Part shown: positions 38,773-49,308 of the stretch, piece after piece
Layout of the letters: each line of letters opens with the position of its first letter
How positions within the stretch are numbered: position 1 is the stretch's first letter
NCBI RefSeq assembly: GCF_004342265.1
Contig: NZ_SMCS01000001.1
Coordinates: 248,001 to 312,000, forward strand
Length of the DNA stretch: 64,000 bases
Direction of reading: 5' to 3'
Source of the DNA: Luteibacter rhizovicinus
Lineage (GTDB): Bacteria > Pseudomonadota > Gammaproteobacteria > Xanthomonadales > Rhodanobacteraceae
Notes under the pieces: generated by a model
Told to the model about the DNA's origin: nothing
Seen by the model: the letters and a program-made list of their open reading frames with translations, nothing else
Database searches by the model: none
Translations under genes and position numbers: made by a program

Positions 38773-38948
38773 CCCTTACCGTCATTCCGGCGCACGCCGG
38801 AATCCGCAGCAGCCACGTATGGCTGGCGATGCGCTGACAAGGTCGTTGCTTCTACAGCTTCCAGCGAAGAGCGAAAACGTTCGCGGCGGGGCGATAACCC
38901 GTCGCCCCGCCGCGGATTCCGGCGTGCGCCGGAATGACGGTGAAGGGA
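38773..38948. repeat. REPIN-like element, family B (GTCATTCCGGC type)
   Basis: Outer arms CCGTCATTCCGGCGCACG... (from 38779) and its complement ending at 38941 flank about 100 bases that contain a second palindrome (GCGGCGGGGCG...CGCCCCGCCGC, about 38885-38915). The GTCATTCCGGCG arm is a widespread REP motif. It is unrelated in sequence to the GTAGGAGCCCGC elements. It fills most of the gap between the LysR gene and hflD. Confidence 0.8.
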
Positions 38949-38975
38949 TGTGAAGGGCGGGGATGGACCGACCCC

Positions 38976-39602
38976 TCAGCCCCCATCGTCCAGCGACGCC
39001 CCGGTCAACAACCCGCGCGCCAGCATGCTGCACTGCTTGCGATAGATCAGCAGATGCCACTGGCGGCCGCCGAGCTGGTGCCACAGCACCGCGGAGCGCA
39101 CCGATGCGAGCAGCGCCGCGCGTACCCGGTCGACCACCGGCTTCTGCTGCAACTGCGCGGGCGTACCCGTGACCATGATCCGCGGCTTCAGGGTGGAGAG
39201 GGTCGACGAATAGAGTTCCGCCAGTCGCGCGCTGACATTCGGATGGGTCAGGCCAAAGTGTTCGACCTGGCGTTGCGCGCCGACGATGCCTTCCTGCAGT
39301 TTGTCGAGTAGCCCGCGGTGACGCGACAGATTGCGCTCCAGCCGGAGTACCGTGATCGCCATGCGCATCACGGCGACGTCGCGGGTCTGGTCTTCGAACT
39401 GGGCCACGAGGGTTCGCAGACCCCGGCGCACGCCGGTCACATTGCCGTAAACGCCCGCTACCGAGTCGGCATCGATGCGAAAGACGCTCGCAAGGCTCGC
39501 CTCCATGGCCACTTCGTCGCAGCGACCGTCGGTAGCCAGCTGTTGGGCAAGTGCGGCGCCCTGAAAGACCCCCGCGAGTGCGAGGACGCGTTCTTCGTTC
39601 AT
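38976..39602 (-). CDS. hflD: HflD, high-frequency lysogenisation protein homologue
   Basis: A 208-residue helical, membrane-associated protein of the HflD family, which in E. coli modulates lambda CII and is genetically linked to mnmA. The features VFQGAALAQQLATDG, VYGNVTGVRRGLRTL and RAALLASVRSAVLWHQLGG are characteristic. It lies 34 bases downstream of mnmA, the conserved neighbour. Its cellular role outside lambda is not known. Confidence 0.92.
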   Translation of the reverse strand: MNEERVLALAGVFQGAALAQQLATDGRCDEVAMEASLASVFRIDADSVAGVYGNVTGVRRGLRTLVAQFEDQTRDVAVMRMAITVLRLERNLSRHRGLLDKLQEGIVGAQRQVEHFGLTHPNVSARLAELYSSTLSTLKPRIMVTGTPAQLQQKPVVDRVRAALLASVRSAVLWHQLGGRQWHLLIYRKQCSMLARGLLTGASLDDGG

Positions 39603-39636
39603 CGATACAGCCCGTAAAGCGAAAGGGGAAGGGGAA

Positions 39637-40737
39637 TCACGGTGTGGTCAGGCCGCCGTAGGGTGCATCGGTGGCGGCGATAACGCCACCGCCCAGGCAT
39701 TCCTCGCCGTCATAAAGCACGACCGACTGCCCCGGAGTGACGGCTCGCTGCGTTTCGTCGAACACGATATCGAGCATGTCGCCGCGCACGGTGACCGTGC
39801 AGGTCTGGTCGGCCTGCCGGTAACGGGTCTTCGCCGTGCAGCGGAACGTGATGCCGGGTGCCTGCCCCGATATCCAGTGGGCGTCCGTGGCGTGCAGGCG
39901 CGTGGAATGCAGCCAGGCATTCTCTCCGCCCTGCGCCACGTACAGGACATTCGCGGCGACGTCCTTGCCCACGACATACCACGGCTCGCTGCCCATGTCG
40001 CGACGCCCGCCGATACCGAGACCGTTGCGCTGACCCAGGGTGTAATACATCGCGCCCTGGTGCTCGCCGATGAGGTCGCCATCGGGAGACAGCATGCGTC
40101 CGGGTTTCGCGGGCAGGTATTGCGCGAGAAAGCTGCGGAAGTCGCGTTCGCCGATAAAGCAGATGCCGGTGGAGTCTTTCTTCGCATGCGTCGGCAGATC
40201 GGCCTGCCGGGCCATTTCGCGGACCAGCGGCTTTTCGATCTCGCCGATCGGGAACAGTGTGGCGGCAAGCTGGGTCTGTCCCAGCGCATGCAGGAAATAG
40301 CTCTGGTCCTTGGCGGCGTCGACCGCGCGAAGCAACCGATAGCGGTTGTCCTTCATGTCCACGCGTGCGTAATGGCCCGTCGCGATTTTTTCCGCGCCGA
40401 GTGCCTGGGCGTGTTCCAGGAAGGTCTTGAACTTGATTTCGCGATTGCAGAGCACGTCGGGGTTGGGCGTCCGCCCGGCTGCGTATTCGGCAAGGAAGTA
40501 CTCGAACACCCCGTCCCAGTACTCGCTGGCGAAGTTGCGTGCATGGAAGGGGATGCCCAGCCGGCCGCAGACGGCGACGGCGTCCTTGCGGTCGGCGTCG
40601 GCCGTGCAGGGTCCGTTGCGATCGTCTTCCTCCCAGTTCTGCATGAACATGCCTTCCACGTCGTGGCCGGCCTGCTGGAGCAGGATGGCCGCGACGGAGG
40701 AGTCCACGCCGCCGGAGATGCCGAGGATGACCTTCAC
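39637..40737 (-). CDS. mnmA: tRNA-uridine 2-sulfurtransferase MnmA
   Basis: A 366-residue enzyme that thiolates U34 of tRNA-Lys, -Glu and -Gln. The PP-loop is GISGGVDSS (6-14). The catalytic cysteines are Cys97 ([11 protein letters not shown]) and Cys193 ([12 protein letters not shown]). GHYAR and [11 protein letters not shown] are also present. Full length. It overlaps nudJ by four bases (ATGA), with hflD following. Confidence 0.97.
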   Translation of the reverse strand: MKVILGISGGVDSSVAAILLQQAGHDVEGMFMQNWEEDDRNGPCTADADRKDAVAVCGRLGIPFHARNFASEYWDGVFEYFLAEYAAGRTPNPDVLCNREIKFKTFLEHAQALGAEKIATGHYARVDMKDNRYRLLRAVDAAKDQSYFLHALGQTQLAATLFPIGEIEKPLVREMARQADLPTHAKKDSTGICFIGERDFRSFLAQYLPAKPGRMLSPDGDLIGEHQGAMYYTLGQRNGLGIGGRRDMGSEPWYVVGKDVAANVLYVAQGGENAWLHSTRLHATDAHWISGQAPGITFRCTAKTRYRQADQTCTVTVRGDMLDIVFDETQRAVTPGQSVVLYDGEECLGGGVIAATDAPYGGLTTP

Positions 40738-41222
40738 CCGTGGACTCCGGGCAGCAGGCTATCGACGGTATCCAGTGGCAGGCGCCGGCCTTCGAGCCAG
40801 CTATCGATGGTGCCGAGGATCAACGGGCTGCGCAGACGGTCGCCGAGTGCGGCGATCTCGTCGCGGCGCAGCCATACGGCGCGGCGGATACCTTCGTCCA
40901 GGGGGCGGGAAGCATCGTGGTGCAGGGCGCGGGCGGAGAAGCCGAAGCGCAGCACCTGCTCGCCATGTTCGGGGCTAAGCCATTGCCAGACGCCGAGAAA
41001 ATGCTCCAGTCGGACGGTCCAGCCGGTTTCTTCCAGCGTCTCGCGAACGGCGGCCGCCTGCAGCGTTTCGCCCGGATCGAGATGACCCGCCGGCTGGTTA
41101 TAGGCCACACGGCCGAGGACCTCCTCCTCGACTATCAGATAGCGGTCGCCCTGCGTTACGACGCAAGCTACGGTCACGCGCGGACACCAGACACTTGTGT
41201 CCTCGTTGTTTGCGATGGGCAT
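40734..41222 (-). CDS. nudJ: NudJ-type Nudix hydrolase
   Basis: A 162-residue phosphatase of the Nudix family. The box [20 protein letters not shown] plus TGW fits GX5EX7REUXEEXGU. It begins with a beta strand, [19 protein letters not shown]. NudJ in E. coli removes phosphate from thiamin (pyro)phosphate precursors and nucleotides and sits next to mnmA and hflD, as here. It is the first gene of nudJ-mnmA-hflD and is divergent from clpS. Confidence 0.9.
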   Translation of the reverse strand: MPIANNEDTSVWCPRVTVACVVTQGDRYLIVEEEVLGRVAYNQPAGHLDPGETLQAAAVRETLEETGWTVRLEHFLGVWQWLSPEHGEQVLRFGFSARALHHDASRPLDEGIRRAVWLRRDEIAALGDRLRSPLILGTIDSWLEGRRLPLDTVDSLLPGVHG

Positions 41223-41311
41223 GGGGCGAAGACCGGGCCAAGACTGGAAAAGCGGTTATTGTGCCATCACCTAGGCGATTCAACGCTCCAAGCCCCGTGG
41301 AAGCGGGTGTA

Positions 41312-41317
41312 TATAAT
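41312..41317 (+). promoter_or_regulatory. Consensus -10 box for clpS
   Basis: A perfect TATAAT lies 27 bases before the clpS ATG, which would give a leader of about 20 bases. No good -35 is seen at 16-18 bases, though a TG lies near the extended -10 position. Confidence 0.5.
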
Positions 41318-41344
41318 CGAATCGCGTATCCAGGTTGCCTATTG

Positions 41345-41677
41345 ATGTCCCACGAACACGAAAACGAGCACGAGCACAGCCACGAACACGGACTCGCCGT
41401 GGAAACCGCCCGTCCCGAGGTGGCCCGGCCCCCGTTGTTCCAGGTTGTACTGTTGAACGACGATTTCACGCCCATGGACTTTGTGATCGAGGTTCTGCGC
41501 GGTTTTTTCGGCATGGACCAGGAGCGGGCGGTCCAGGTCATGTTGCATGTCCATACCCGGGGTAAGGGGGTTTGTGGCGTTTTTACCCGCGAAGTAGCCG
41601 AAACTAAGGTGACTCAGGTAAACGAATACTCACGTTCTCATCAGCACCCGTTGTTGTGCACTATGGAAAAGATGTAG
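41345..41677 (+). CDS. clpS: ClpS adaptor with His/Glu-rich N-terminus
   Basis: A 110-residue adaptor that delivers N-degron substrates to ClpAP and blocks SsrA substrates. The core is [20 protein letters not shown] and [20 protein letters not shown], with the N-end-rule pocket acids. The first 16 residues, [16 protein letters not shown], are almost entirely His/Glu, unlike the usual N-terminal extension, and look able to bind metal. The ATG at 41345 follows a short leader. clpA follows 78 bases downstream, the standard pairing. Confidence 0.95.
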   Translation: MSHEHENEHEHSHEHGLAVETARPEVARPPLFQVVLLNDDFTPMDFVIEVLRGFFGMDQERAVQVMLHVHTRGKGVCGVFTREVAETKVTQVNEYSRSHQHPLLCTMEKM

Positions 41678-41755
41678 GTGGCGCCCCATCTGAACGTCAT
41701 GCGGCACTAGAAGGGGTTACTCCCCGCCGCCCAACGCTAAACGGAGACGGTCCGT

Positions 41756-44026
<2,271 letters not shown>

Positions 44027-44043
44027 TCCGGAGGTAAGTCAAG

Positions 44044-44076
44044 AAAAAGGGCCGCGCGAAAGCGCGGCCCTTTTTT
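44044..44076 (+). terminator. Terminator after clpA
   Basis: GGGCCGCGC (44049-44057) pairs with GCGCGGCCC (44062-44070) around a GAAA tetraloop, followed by TTTTTT. A-rich flanks make it usable from both strands. Confidence 0.92.
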
Positions 44077-44110
44077 CGTGCCGGTTGTTACCTCGATCGA
44101 CGCCCACGCA

Positions 44111-44137
44111 AAAAGGCCGCGCACTGCGCGGCCTTTT
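44111..44137 (-). terminator. Second bidirectional terminator, facing infA
   Basis: AAAAGGCCGCGC (44111-44122) and GCGCGGCCTTTT (44126-44137) form a 12-bp stem with loop ACT. It lies between convergent clpA and infA, so it probably ends infA transcripts. Confidence 0.85.
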
Positions 44138-44213
44138 CATCAGGCCGGAAGACCGGCCGTCGGACTTCGGGGTCGCGCGCAGCGAACTGCGCAGGCGGGG
44201 ACCCGTGCCGGTA

Positions 44214-44432
44214 TTACTTCATGCGGTAGGTGATCCGGCCCTTCGTCAGGTCGTAAGGAGTCATTTCGACCTTGACCTTGTCGCCCGTAAGGATGCGGAT
44301 GTAATGCTTGCGCATGCGGCCGGAGATATGGGCGGTGATGACGTGCCCGTTCTCGAGCTGCACGCGGAACATGGTGTTGGGCAAGGTCTCCTGGACCGTG
44401 CCTTCCATTTCGATGACGTCGTCTTTTGCCAT
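44214..44432 (-). CDS. infA: Translation initiation factor IF-1
   Basis: A 72-residue S1-like OB-fold protein that binds the ribosomal A site during initiation. It starts [19 protein letters not shown] and contains [33 protein letters not shown]. Length is invariant for the family. The longer in-frame upstream extension is not part of the gene. It is convergent with clpA, a common arrangement. Confidence 0.98.
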   Translation of the reverse strand: MAKDDVIEMEGTVQETLPNTMFRVQLENGHVITAHISGRMRKHYIRILTGDKVKVEMTPYDLTKGRITYRMK

Positions 44433-44518
44433 GTGTTCCGGGTCGGATGCACGGCCGGAATGGCCGTATAAGCCGGCTATTGTGCCACGGAACGCTTCCG
44501 GGTTAAACCCACGCCGGA

Positions 44519-44794
44519 TCAGGCGAAATGTTCGTCCAGCTTGCGGCCGATCTCGTCCTCGATAGTGCCCTTCAGGGGCGAGAGCAGCATGCCGAGTTCG
44601 GCCGTCACATGGACCTCGCCGGGAACGACCGCGATAGCGCCTTTGACGCCCGAGCGCTGGAACGTAAGCGTGTCGCCCGACCACTGGCTGTCCGTGCCGA
44701 ACTTCTCGCGCATGCGCTCCGCCACACGATCCACGATGGAACGCGCATCGGCAACGCTCAGGGAATGCGGGCGGCGGATGTCGATCTTTGCCAT
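44519..44794 (-). CDS. Polyhydroxyalkanoate-system family small protein
   Basis: A 91-residue protein resembling the PHA granule-region family (putative polyhydroxyalkanoic acid system protein): [20 protein letters not shown], then [18 protein letters not shown], ending [11 protein letters not shown]. No phaC/phaA gene is in the window, so a role in PHA is unproven. It is 86 bases upstream of infA on the same strand. Confidence 0.8.
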   Translation of the reverse strand: MAKIDIRRPHSLSVADARSIVDRVAERMREKFGTDSQWSGDTLTFQRSGVKGAIAVVPGEVHVTAELGMLLSPLKGTIEDEIGRKLDEHFA

Positions 44795-44869
44795 GGTGTC
44801 TTCCTTCGGCTGGCGGGTGGACCGGACAGTCTAACGTGGGCCCACTTAATCCCCAACCTGACCACACCC

Positions 44870-45042
44870 TTGTAGGAGCCCGCTTGCGGGCTTGTGCCAA
44901 GCAAAAGATCAATGACGGTGCGAAAGCCAACAGGGCGAGCAAGACGGATGCTCACATCCGCGAGCTCGTTATCCGGCCTTGCCGATGTCACGCACAGCAT
45001 CTCCGCTCCGTTGGCTTTCACCCGCAAGCGGGCTCCTGCAAA
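44870..45042. repeat. REPIN-like element, family A, with enlarged left arm
   Basis: This element has outer TTGTAGGAGCCCGCTTGCGG and the complementary right arm ending GGCTCCTGCAA. The left arm is interrupted by about 28 extra bases (after GCGGGC, 44894-44921) before GAAAGCCAACAGGGC resumes. The internal GACGGATGCTCACATCCGCGAG segment is shared with 50623-50764. It lies between the PHA-type gene and the FHA gene. Confidence 0.82.
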
Positions 45043-45116
45043 AGCAACTGGCGACGTGTGCCCCAACTGGTCGCGACGCTCTGCTAGAGTCCAACCGTTA
45101 TCGTAACGGTCCACCC

Positions 45117-45887
45117 ATGCGTATTGAATTCGTCAGCTCGGCCCGCGGTGATTTCCACTGGTCGCAGCCCGTGCTCCGGGTCGGCCGCGCGGAAAGCAAC
45201 GACCTCGTGGTCGCCGAGCCGCAGGTCGCCGCCCATCACGTCAGCATTCACCAGGATCGCCGCGGCATCGTGCTCGAAGTGGCGCCTGCGGTCGGCCGCG
45301 TCTATGTGAACGCACGTCCCGTTCGCGAACGCGCCTTACTACGTTCCGGCGACAGTCTCAGTGTCGGTGATTGCCGCATGCTGCTTCGGGACGACGCGGA
45401 CCTCGAACAGCGCGATCCCATCGTTGCCACGGATCATCGCTGCACGGTCGCCTTGCGTCCGGTCGCCGGGCCGCTGTCGGGCCGCACGATCCCCATTGGC
45501 GAACGGCTCGAACTCGGTGCGCCTCACAGCGCATGGCCGCTGGAACTGCCGCAGGGCGACGCGGCCATTCTGTCCATTCACTGGCAAGACGGCGCGCTGC
45601 TACTCGATGGCTCGCGCGTGCCCGCCCGCCACACGCTTCGCGTCAATGGCGTGCGCGCCGTGCACGCGATCCTGCAGCCAGGCGACCAGATCGGCGTGGG
45701 CGCCCATCGTTTCGTGCTGGACGCGCCGGGCTGGTCCGCCGAACCGGCCATCGTCACTCCGCCGCCGCCCGCGCCCGAACCGTTGCCCGAGGATGCGGCC
45801 GGTCCGCGCGGCGAGGTCTGGTGGCTGATCCTGACGGCGGCGCTGCTGGCGCTGGGTATCGCGATCGTGCTGTTCGTACATTTTTGA
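45117..45887 (+). CDS. FHA-domain protein with C-terminal membrane anchor
   Basis: A 256-residue protein. Residues 1-90 form a forkhead-associated domain that binds phosphothreonine peptides (LRVGRAESNDLVV, then AAHHVSIHQD and VYVNARPV). A second beta-rich FHA-like half follows (about 105-205, ending NGVRAVHAILQPGDQIGVGA). After a Pro-rich linker there is a single helix (WLILTAALLALGIAIVLFVHF) at the very C-terminus: a tail-anchored topology with the FHA in the cytoplasm. No Ser/Thr kinase or T6SS gene is adjacent. Partner unknown. Confidence 0.82.
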   Translation: MRIEFVSSARGDFHWSQPVLRVGRAESNDLVVAEPQVAAHHVSIHQDRRGIVLEVAPAVGRVYVNARPVRERALLRSGDSLSVGDCRMLLRDDADLEQRDPIVATDHRCTVALRPVAGPLSGRTIPIGERLELGAPHSAWPLELPQGDAAILSIHWQDGALLLDGSRVPARHTLRVNGVRAVHAILQPGDQIGVGAHRFVLDAPGWSAEPAIVTPPPPAPEPLPEDAAGPRGEVWWLILTAALLALGIAIVLFVHF

Positions 45888-45951
45888 CACGCCACGCGCC
45901 GCTATGATGCTGCGCTGCGGCACAATGGTTGACCATCTGGAGACCGAACCT

Positions 45952-47037
45952 TTGAGCAGGGCCTGGAATTTCAGCGCCGGACCGGCGGCAATCCCCGAAG
46001 CGGTGCTGAAGCGCGCGCAGAGCGAGCTTCTGGACTGGAACGGCAGCGGCGCCTCGGTCATGGAACTCTCCCATCGCGGCAAGCCGTTCATGGAACTGGC
46101 GGCACGCGCGGAAGCCGATCTTCGCGACCTGATGAGCATCCCCGACGGCTATCGCGTGCTGTTCCTGCAAGGTGGCGCCACCCAGCATTTCGCGCAGATT
46201 CCCATGAATCTGACGCCGGAAGGCGGTAGCGCCGACTACATCGTCACGGGTCACTGGGGCGAGAAAGCCGTCCGCGAAGCGGCACCCTATGTGACGGCGC
46301 GCGTGGCGGGCAGCTCGGTCGATGCGAATTACCTGCAACTGCCGGCACGCGAAAGCTGGGATCTCGATCCGGGTGCCTCGTACGTCCACATCACCACCAA
46401 CGAAACGATTCACGGCGTCGAGATGCGCGATATCCCCGACGTCGGCGATGTGCCGCTGGTGGCCGATATGTCGTCGGATATCCTCTCCGCACCTGTCGAC
46501 GTCTCGCGTTTCGGGCTGATATACGCCGGCGCGCAGAAAAATATCGGACCTTCGGGTCTGGTTGTCATGATCGTGCGCGACGATCTGCTGAAGCGTCCGG
46601 GTCGGCCGATGGCGAAGATTTTCCGCTATGCCGAACATGCCGCGAACGATTCGATGCTCAACACGCCCAATACCTGGGGCTGGTATCTCGCCGGCCTGAC
46701 GTTCCAGTGGCTGAAGGAGCAGGGCGGTCTTGCGGCGATGGGCGAGCGCAACCGCATCAAGGCCGACACGCTCTACGCGGCCATCGACGGTTCGGACGGC
46801 TATTACCGGGCGCCGATCGCCCACGCAGCACGCTCGCGGATGAATGTACCTTTCACCATCCACGAGCCCGCGCTCGATGCCGTTTTCGTCAAGGAATCCG
46901 GCGACGCGGGCCTGCTCGCGCTGAAAGGACACAAGGCGCTCGGCGGATTGCGCGCATCGCTTTACAACGCGGTACCGCTCGAAGCCGTCGAGGCACTGAC
47001 GGCTTTCATGCGAGATTTCGCGAATCGTCACTGCTGA
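45952..47037 (+). CDS. serC: Phosphoserine aminotransferase
   Basis: A 361-residue PLP enzyme converting phosphohydroxypyruvate to phosphoserine (serine and pyridoxine synthesis). It starts SRAWNFSAGPAAIP. The PLP lysine is in YAGAQKNIGPSG, and FLQGGATQHFAQ and HITTNETIHG are family motifs. A TTG at 45952 with GGAG upstream gives the family N-terminus. In-frame ATGs at 45925 and 45904 would add 9-16 unmatched residues and are possible alternatives. It is first in serC-pheA-hisC-aroA. Confidence 0.95.
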   Translation: MSRAWNFSAGPAAIPEAVLKRAQSELLDWNGSGASVMELSHRGKPFMELAARAEADLRDLMSIPDGYRVLFLQGGATQHFAQIPMNLTPEGGSADYIVTGHWGEKAVREAAPYVTARVAGSSVDANYLQLPARESWDLDPGASYVHITTNETIHGVEMRDIPDVGDVPLVADMSSDILSAPVDVSRFGLIYAGAQKNIGPSGLVVMIVRDDLLKRPGRPMAKIFRYAEHAANDSMLNTPNTWGWYLAGLTFQWLKEQGGLAAMGERNRIKADTLYAAIDGSDGYYRAPIAHAARSRMNVPFTIHEPALDAVFVKESGDAGLLALKGHKALGGLRASLYNAVPLEAVEALTAFMRDFANRHC

Positions 47038-47098
47038 AACTATTCATTCCTGTCACCCTATCGGGCCACGTTCACCCTCCACGACTTCAAAGACGTCC

Positions 47099-48199
47099 AT
47101 GAGCAAACCCACCACGGATAAGCAAGCCACGCTGGCCGAAGCGCGTACGCGTATCGACAGCATCGACCAGCAACTGCAGCAGCTCATCAGCGAGCGCGCC
47201 CAATGGGCACAGCAGGTCGGCCGGGCCAAGGGCCCGTTGAAGGCGGCGGTGGAGTATTACCGACCCGAACGGGAAGCTCAGGTACTGCGCGGAGTGATCG
47301 ACCGCAATGATGGTCCGCTGCCCGACGGCGAACTCGTCCGTCTGTTCCGCGAAATCATGTCCTCGTGTCTTTCGCAGCAGCAGCCGCTGAAAATCGGCTT
47401 CCTCGGACCCGAAGGCACGTTCAGCGAACAGGCCGTGCGCAAGCATTTCGGTCATGCCGCCTACGGTCTGCCGTTGGGCAGCATCGAGGAAGTATTCCAG
47501 GAAGTGGCCGCCGGCAACGCCGATTTCGGTGTGGTTCCCGTGGAAAATTCGGGGCAGGGCATGATCCAGATGACGCTGGATATGTTCCTGGTATCCAAAG
47601 CGACAATCTGCGGCGAAGTCGAACTGCGCGTCCACCAGAACCTGCTGTCGCTGTCCGGCAAGCTGGAAGACGTGAAGCGCATTTACTCGCATCCGCAGTC
47701 GTTGCAGCAGTGCCAGGCGTGGCTGCGCATGCATGCGCCGAATGCGGAACGTATTCCGGTGTCCAGTAACGCGGAAGCCGCGCGCATGGCGCGGACAGCG
47801 GACGATTCGGCGGCGATCGCCGGCGAAACGGCGGGGCGCGTCTATGGCCTGAAGACCGTGGCCGGTCCCATCGAGGATCGCGCGGACAACACCACGCGCT
47901 TCCTCGTTATCGGCCGCTCGCTGTTTCCGCGTTCGGGTAACGACCGCACGTCGCTGCTGGTCACGGTGCGCGACAAGCCCGGTGCGCTGTACGACGTACT
48001 GAGCCCGCTGGCACGCCACGACGTCAGCATGAATCGCATCGAATCCCGCCCCGCGCATACGGGCAAATGGCAGTACGCGTTCTTCATCGACATATCCGGC
48101 CATGTGGAAGACGAGGCGGTGCAGGCCGCGCTCGAGGAAATGAAACCCGCCGCCGCCGACGTGCGCGTGCTGGGTTCCTACCCCGTCGCCCTGCCATGA
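47099..48199 (+). CDS. pheA: Bifunctional chorismate mutase / prephenate dehydratase
   Basis: A 366-residue P-protein for phenylalanine synthesis. It has an AroQ chorismate mutase (about 12-90), prephenate dehydratase (about 97-275; GFLGPEGTFSEQAV, VVPVENSGQG, NTTRFLVIG), and a C-terminal ACT domain (about 283-360; TSLLVTVRDKPGALYDVL, SRPAHTGKWQYAFFID) for feedback by Phe. It overlaps hisC by four bases. Confidence 0.96.
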   Translation: MSKPTTDKQATLAEARTRIDSIDQQLQQLISERAQWAQQVGRAKGPLKAAVEYYRPEREAQVLRGVIDRNDGPLPDGELVRLFREIMSSCLSQQQPLKIGFLGPEGTFSEQAVRKHFGHAAYGLPLGSIEEVFQEVAAGNADFGVVPVENSGQGMIQMTLDMFLVSKATICGEVELRVHQNLLSLSGKLEDVKRIYSHPQSLQQCQAWLRMHAPNAERIPVSSNAEAARMARTADDSAAIAGETAGRVYGLKTVAGPIEDRADNTTRFLVIGRSLFPRSGNDRTSLLVTVRDKPGALYDVLSPLARHDVSMNRIESRPAHTGKWQYAFFIDISGHVEDEAVQAALEEMKPAAADVRVLGSYPVALP

Positions 48200-49308
48200 C
48201 CGCGGCTTTCGATGCGGCCGCGCTCGCCAATCGCGCGACGTCGGCCCTGCGTGCCTACGATCCGGGCCACGATCTGCCGGCGCTGCGCCAGCGTTTCGGT
48301 GGCGTGCTCTCCGAGCTGGGTTCGAATGAGAATCCGCTGGGACCCAGCCCCCTTGCGATGGAAGCGGCCACGGCCGTTCTCAACGATGTCTGGCGTTATC
48401 CCGATCCGCTGGGTGCGTCGCTCAAGCATGCGTTGTCGGCGGAACTGGGTATATCGGTCGATCGCATAACGCTTGGCAACGGCTCGCACGAACTGCTGAT
48501 GTTGCTGGCGCAGTGCTTTGCCGATGCCGACCATCCCGTGGTCCATTCGCAATACGGTTTCGCGGTGTTTCCCATCGCGGCCGCCGCCGCCGGCGCGCCT
48601 GCCGTGCGCGTGCCTGCGTTGCCGGCCGATCATCCCGATGCGCCGTATGGGCACGATCTCGATGCCATCGCCGATGCCGTGGATGCCTCGACGCGTCTGG
48701 TCTATCTGGCCAATCCGAACAATCCCACCGGCACGTGGTTTACGGATGCCGCACTGGAAGACTTCCTCGCGCGCGTGCCGACCGACACGCTGGTCGTCGT
48801 CGACGAGGCGTATCACGAATACGTCGACGCGGCGGGCCTCAGTACCGGGCTGCACCTGCTCGATCGTTATCCCAATCTGATCGTGACGCGTACGTTCTCC
48901 AAGGCATACGCCCTGGCCGGATTGCGCATCGGTTACATGCTCAGTCATCCGTCGGTCGCCGCCGTGTGCGAGCGGCTGCGCGAATCGTTCAACGTCAACG
49001 CGGTAGCGCTGGCCGCCGCGGAAGCGGCGCTTGGCGATCACGAACACCGGGCGCGCGTGCGCGAGGTCAACCAGCGCGATCGTGCGTGGCTGGCGGAGGC
49101 GCTCACCGGGCGCGGCCTGCGCGTTCTGCCTTCGCAGACAAACTTCCTGCTGGTCGATCTCGGTCGCGACGCCGCGGATTTCGAGCGGCATCTGTTCGAA
49201 CATGCCGTGATCGTGCGGCCCATGGGCGGTTATGGATTGCCGCATACCGTGCGTATCAGTATCGGCAGCCGCGACGAGCTGCAACGTCTTCTGGAGAATC
49301 TGTCATGA
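48196..49308 (+). CDS. hisC: Second histidinol-phosphate/aromatic aminotransferase
   Basis: A 370-residue PLP aminotransferase of the HisC family, with ELGSNENPLGPSPLAM, YLANPNNPTGT, VVVDEAYHEYVDA and lysine in TFSKAYALAGLRIGY. Unlike the his-operon copy it is embedded between pheA and aroA with four-base overlaps on both sides, so its main role is probably transamination of phenylpyruvate/hydroxyphenylpyruvate (or prephenate). Activity on histidinol phosphate is possible. The two copies are clearly diverged paralogues. Confidence 0.92.
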   Translation: MTAAFDAAALANRATSALRAYDPGHDLPALRQRFGGVLSELGSNENPLGPSPLAMEAATAVLNDVWRYPDPLGASLKHALSAELGISVDRITLGNGSHELLMLLAQCFADADHPVVHSQYGFAVFPIAAAAAGAPAVRVPALPADHPDAPYGHDLDAIADAVDASTRLVYLANPNNPTGTWFTDAALEDFLARVPTDTLVVVDEAYHEYVDAAGLSTGLHLLDRYPNLIVTRTFSKAYALAGLRIGYMLSHPSVAAVCERLRESFNVNAVALAAAEAALGDHEHRARVREVNQRDRAWLAEALTGRGLRVLPSQTNFLLVDLGRDAADFERHLFEHAVIVRPMGGYGLPHTVRISIGSRDELQRLLENLS

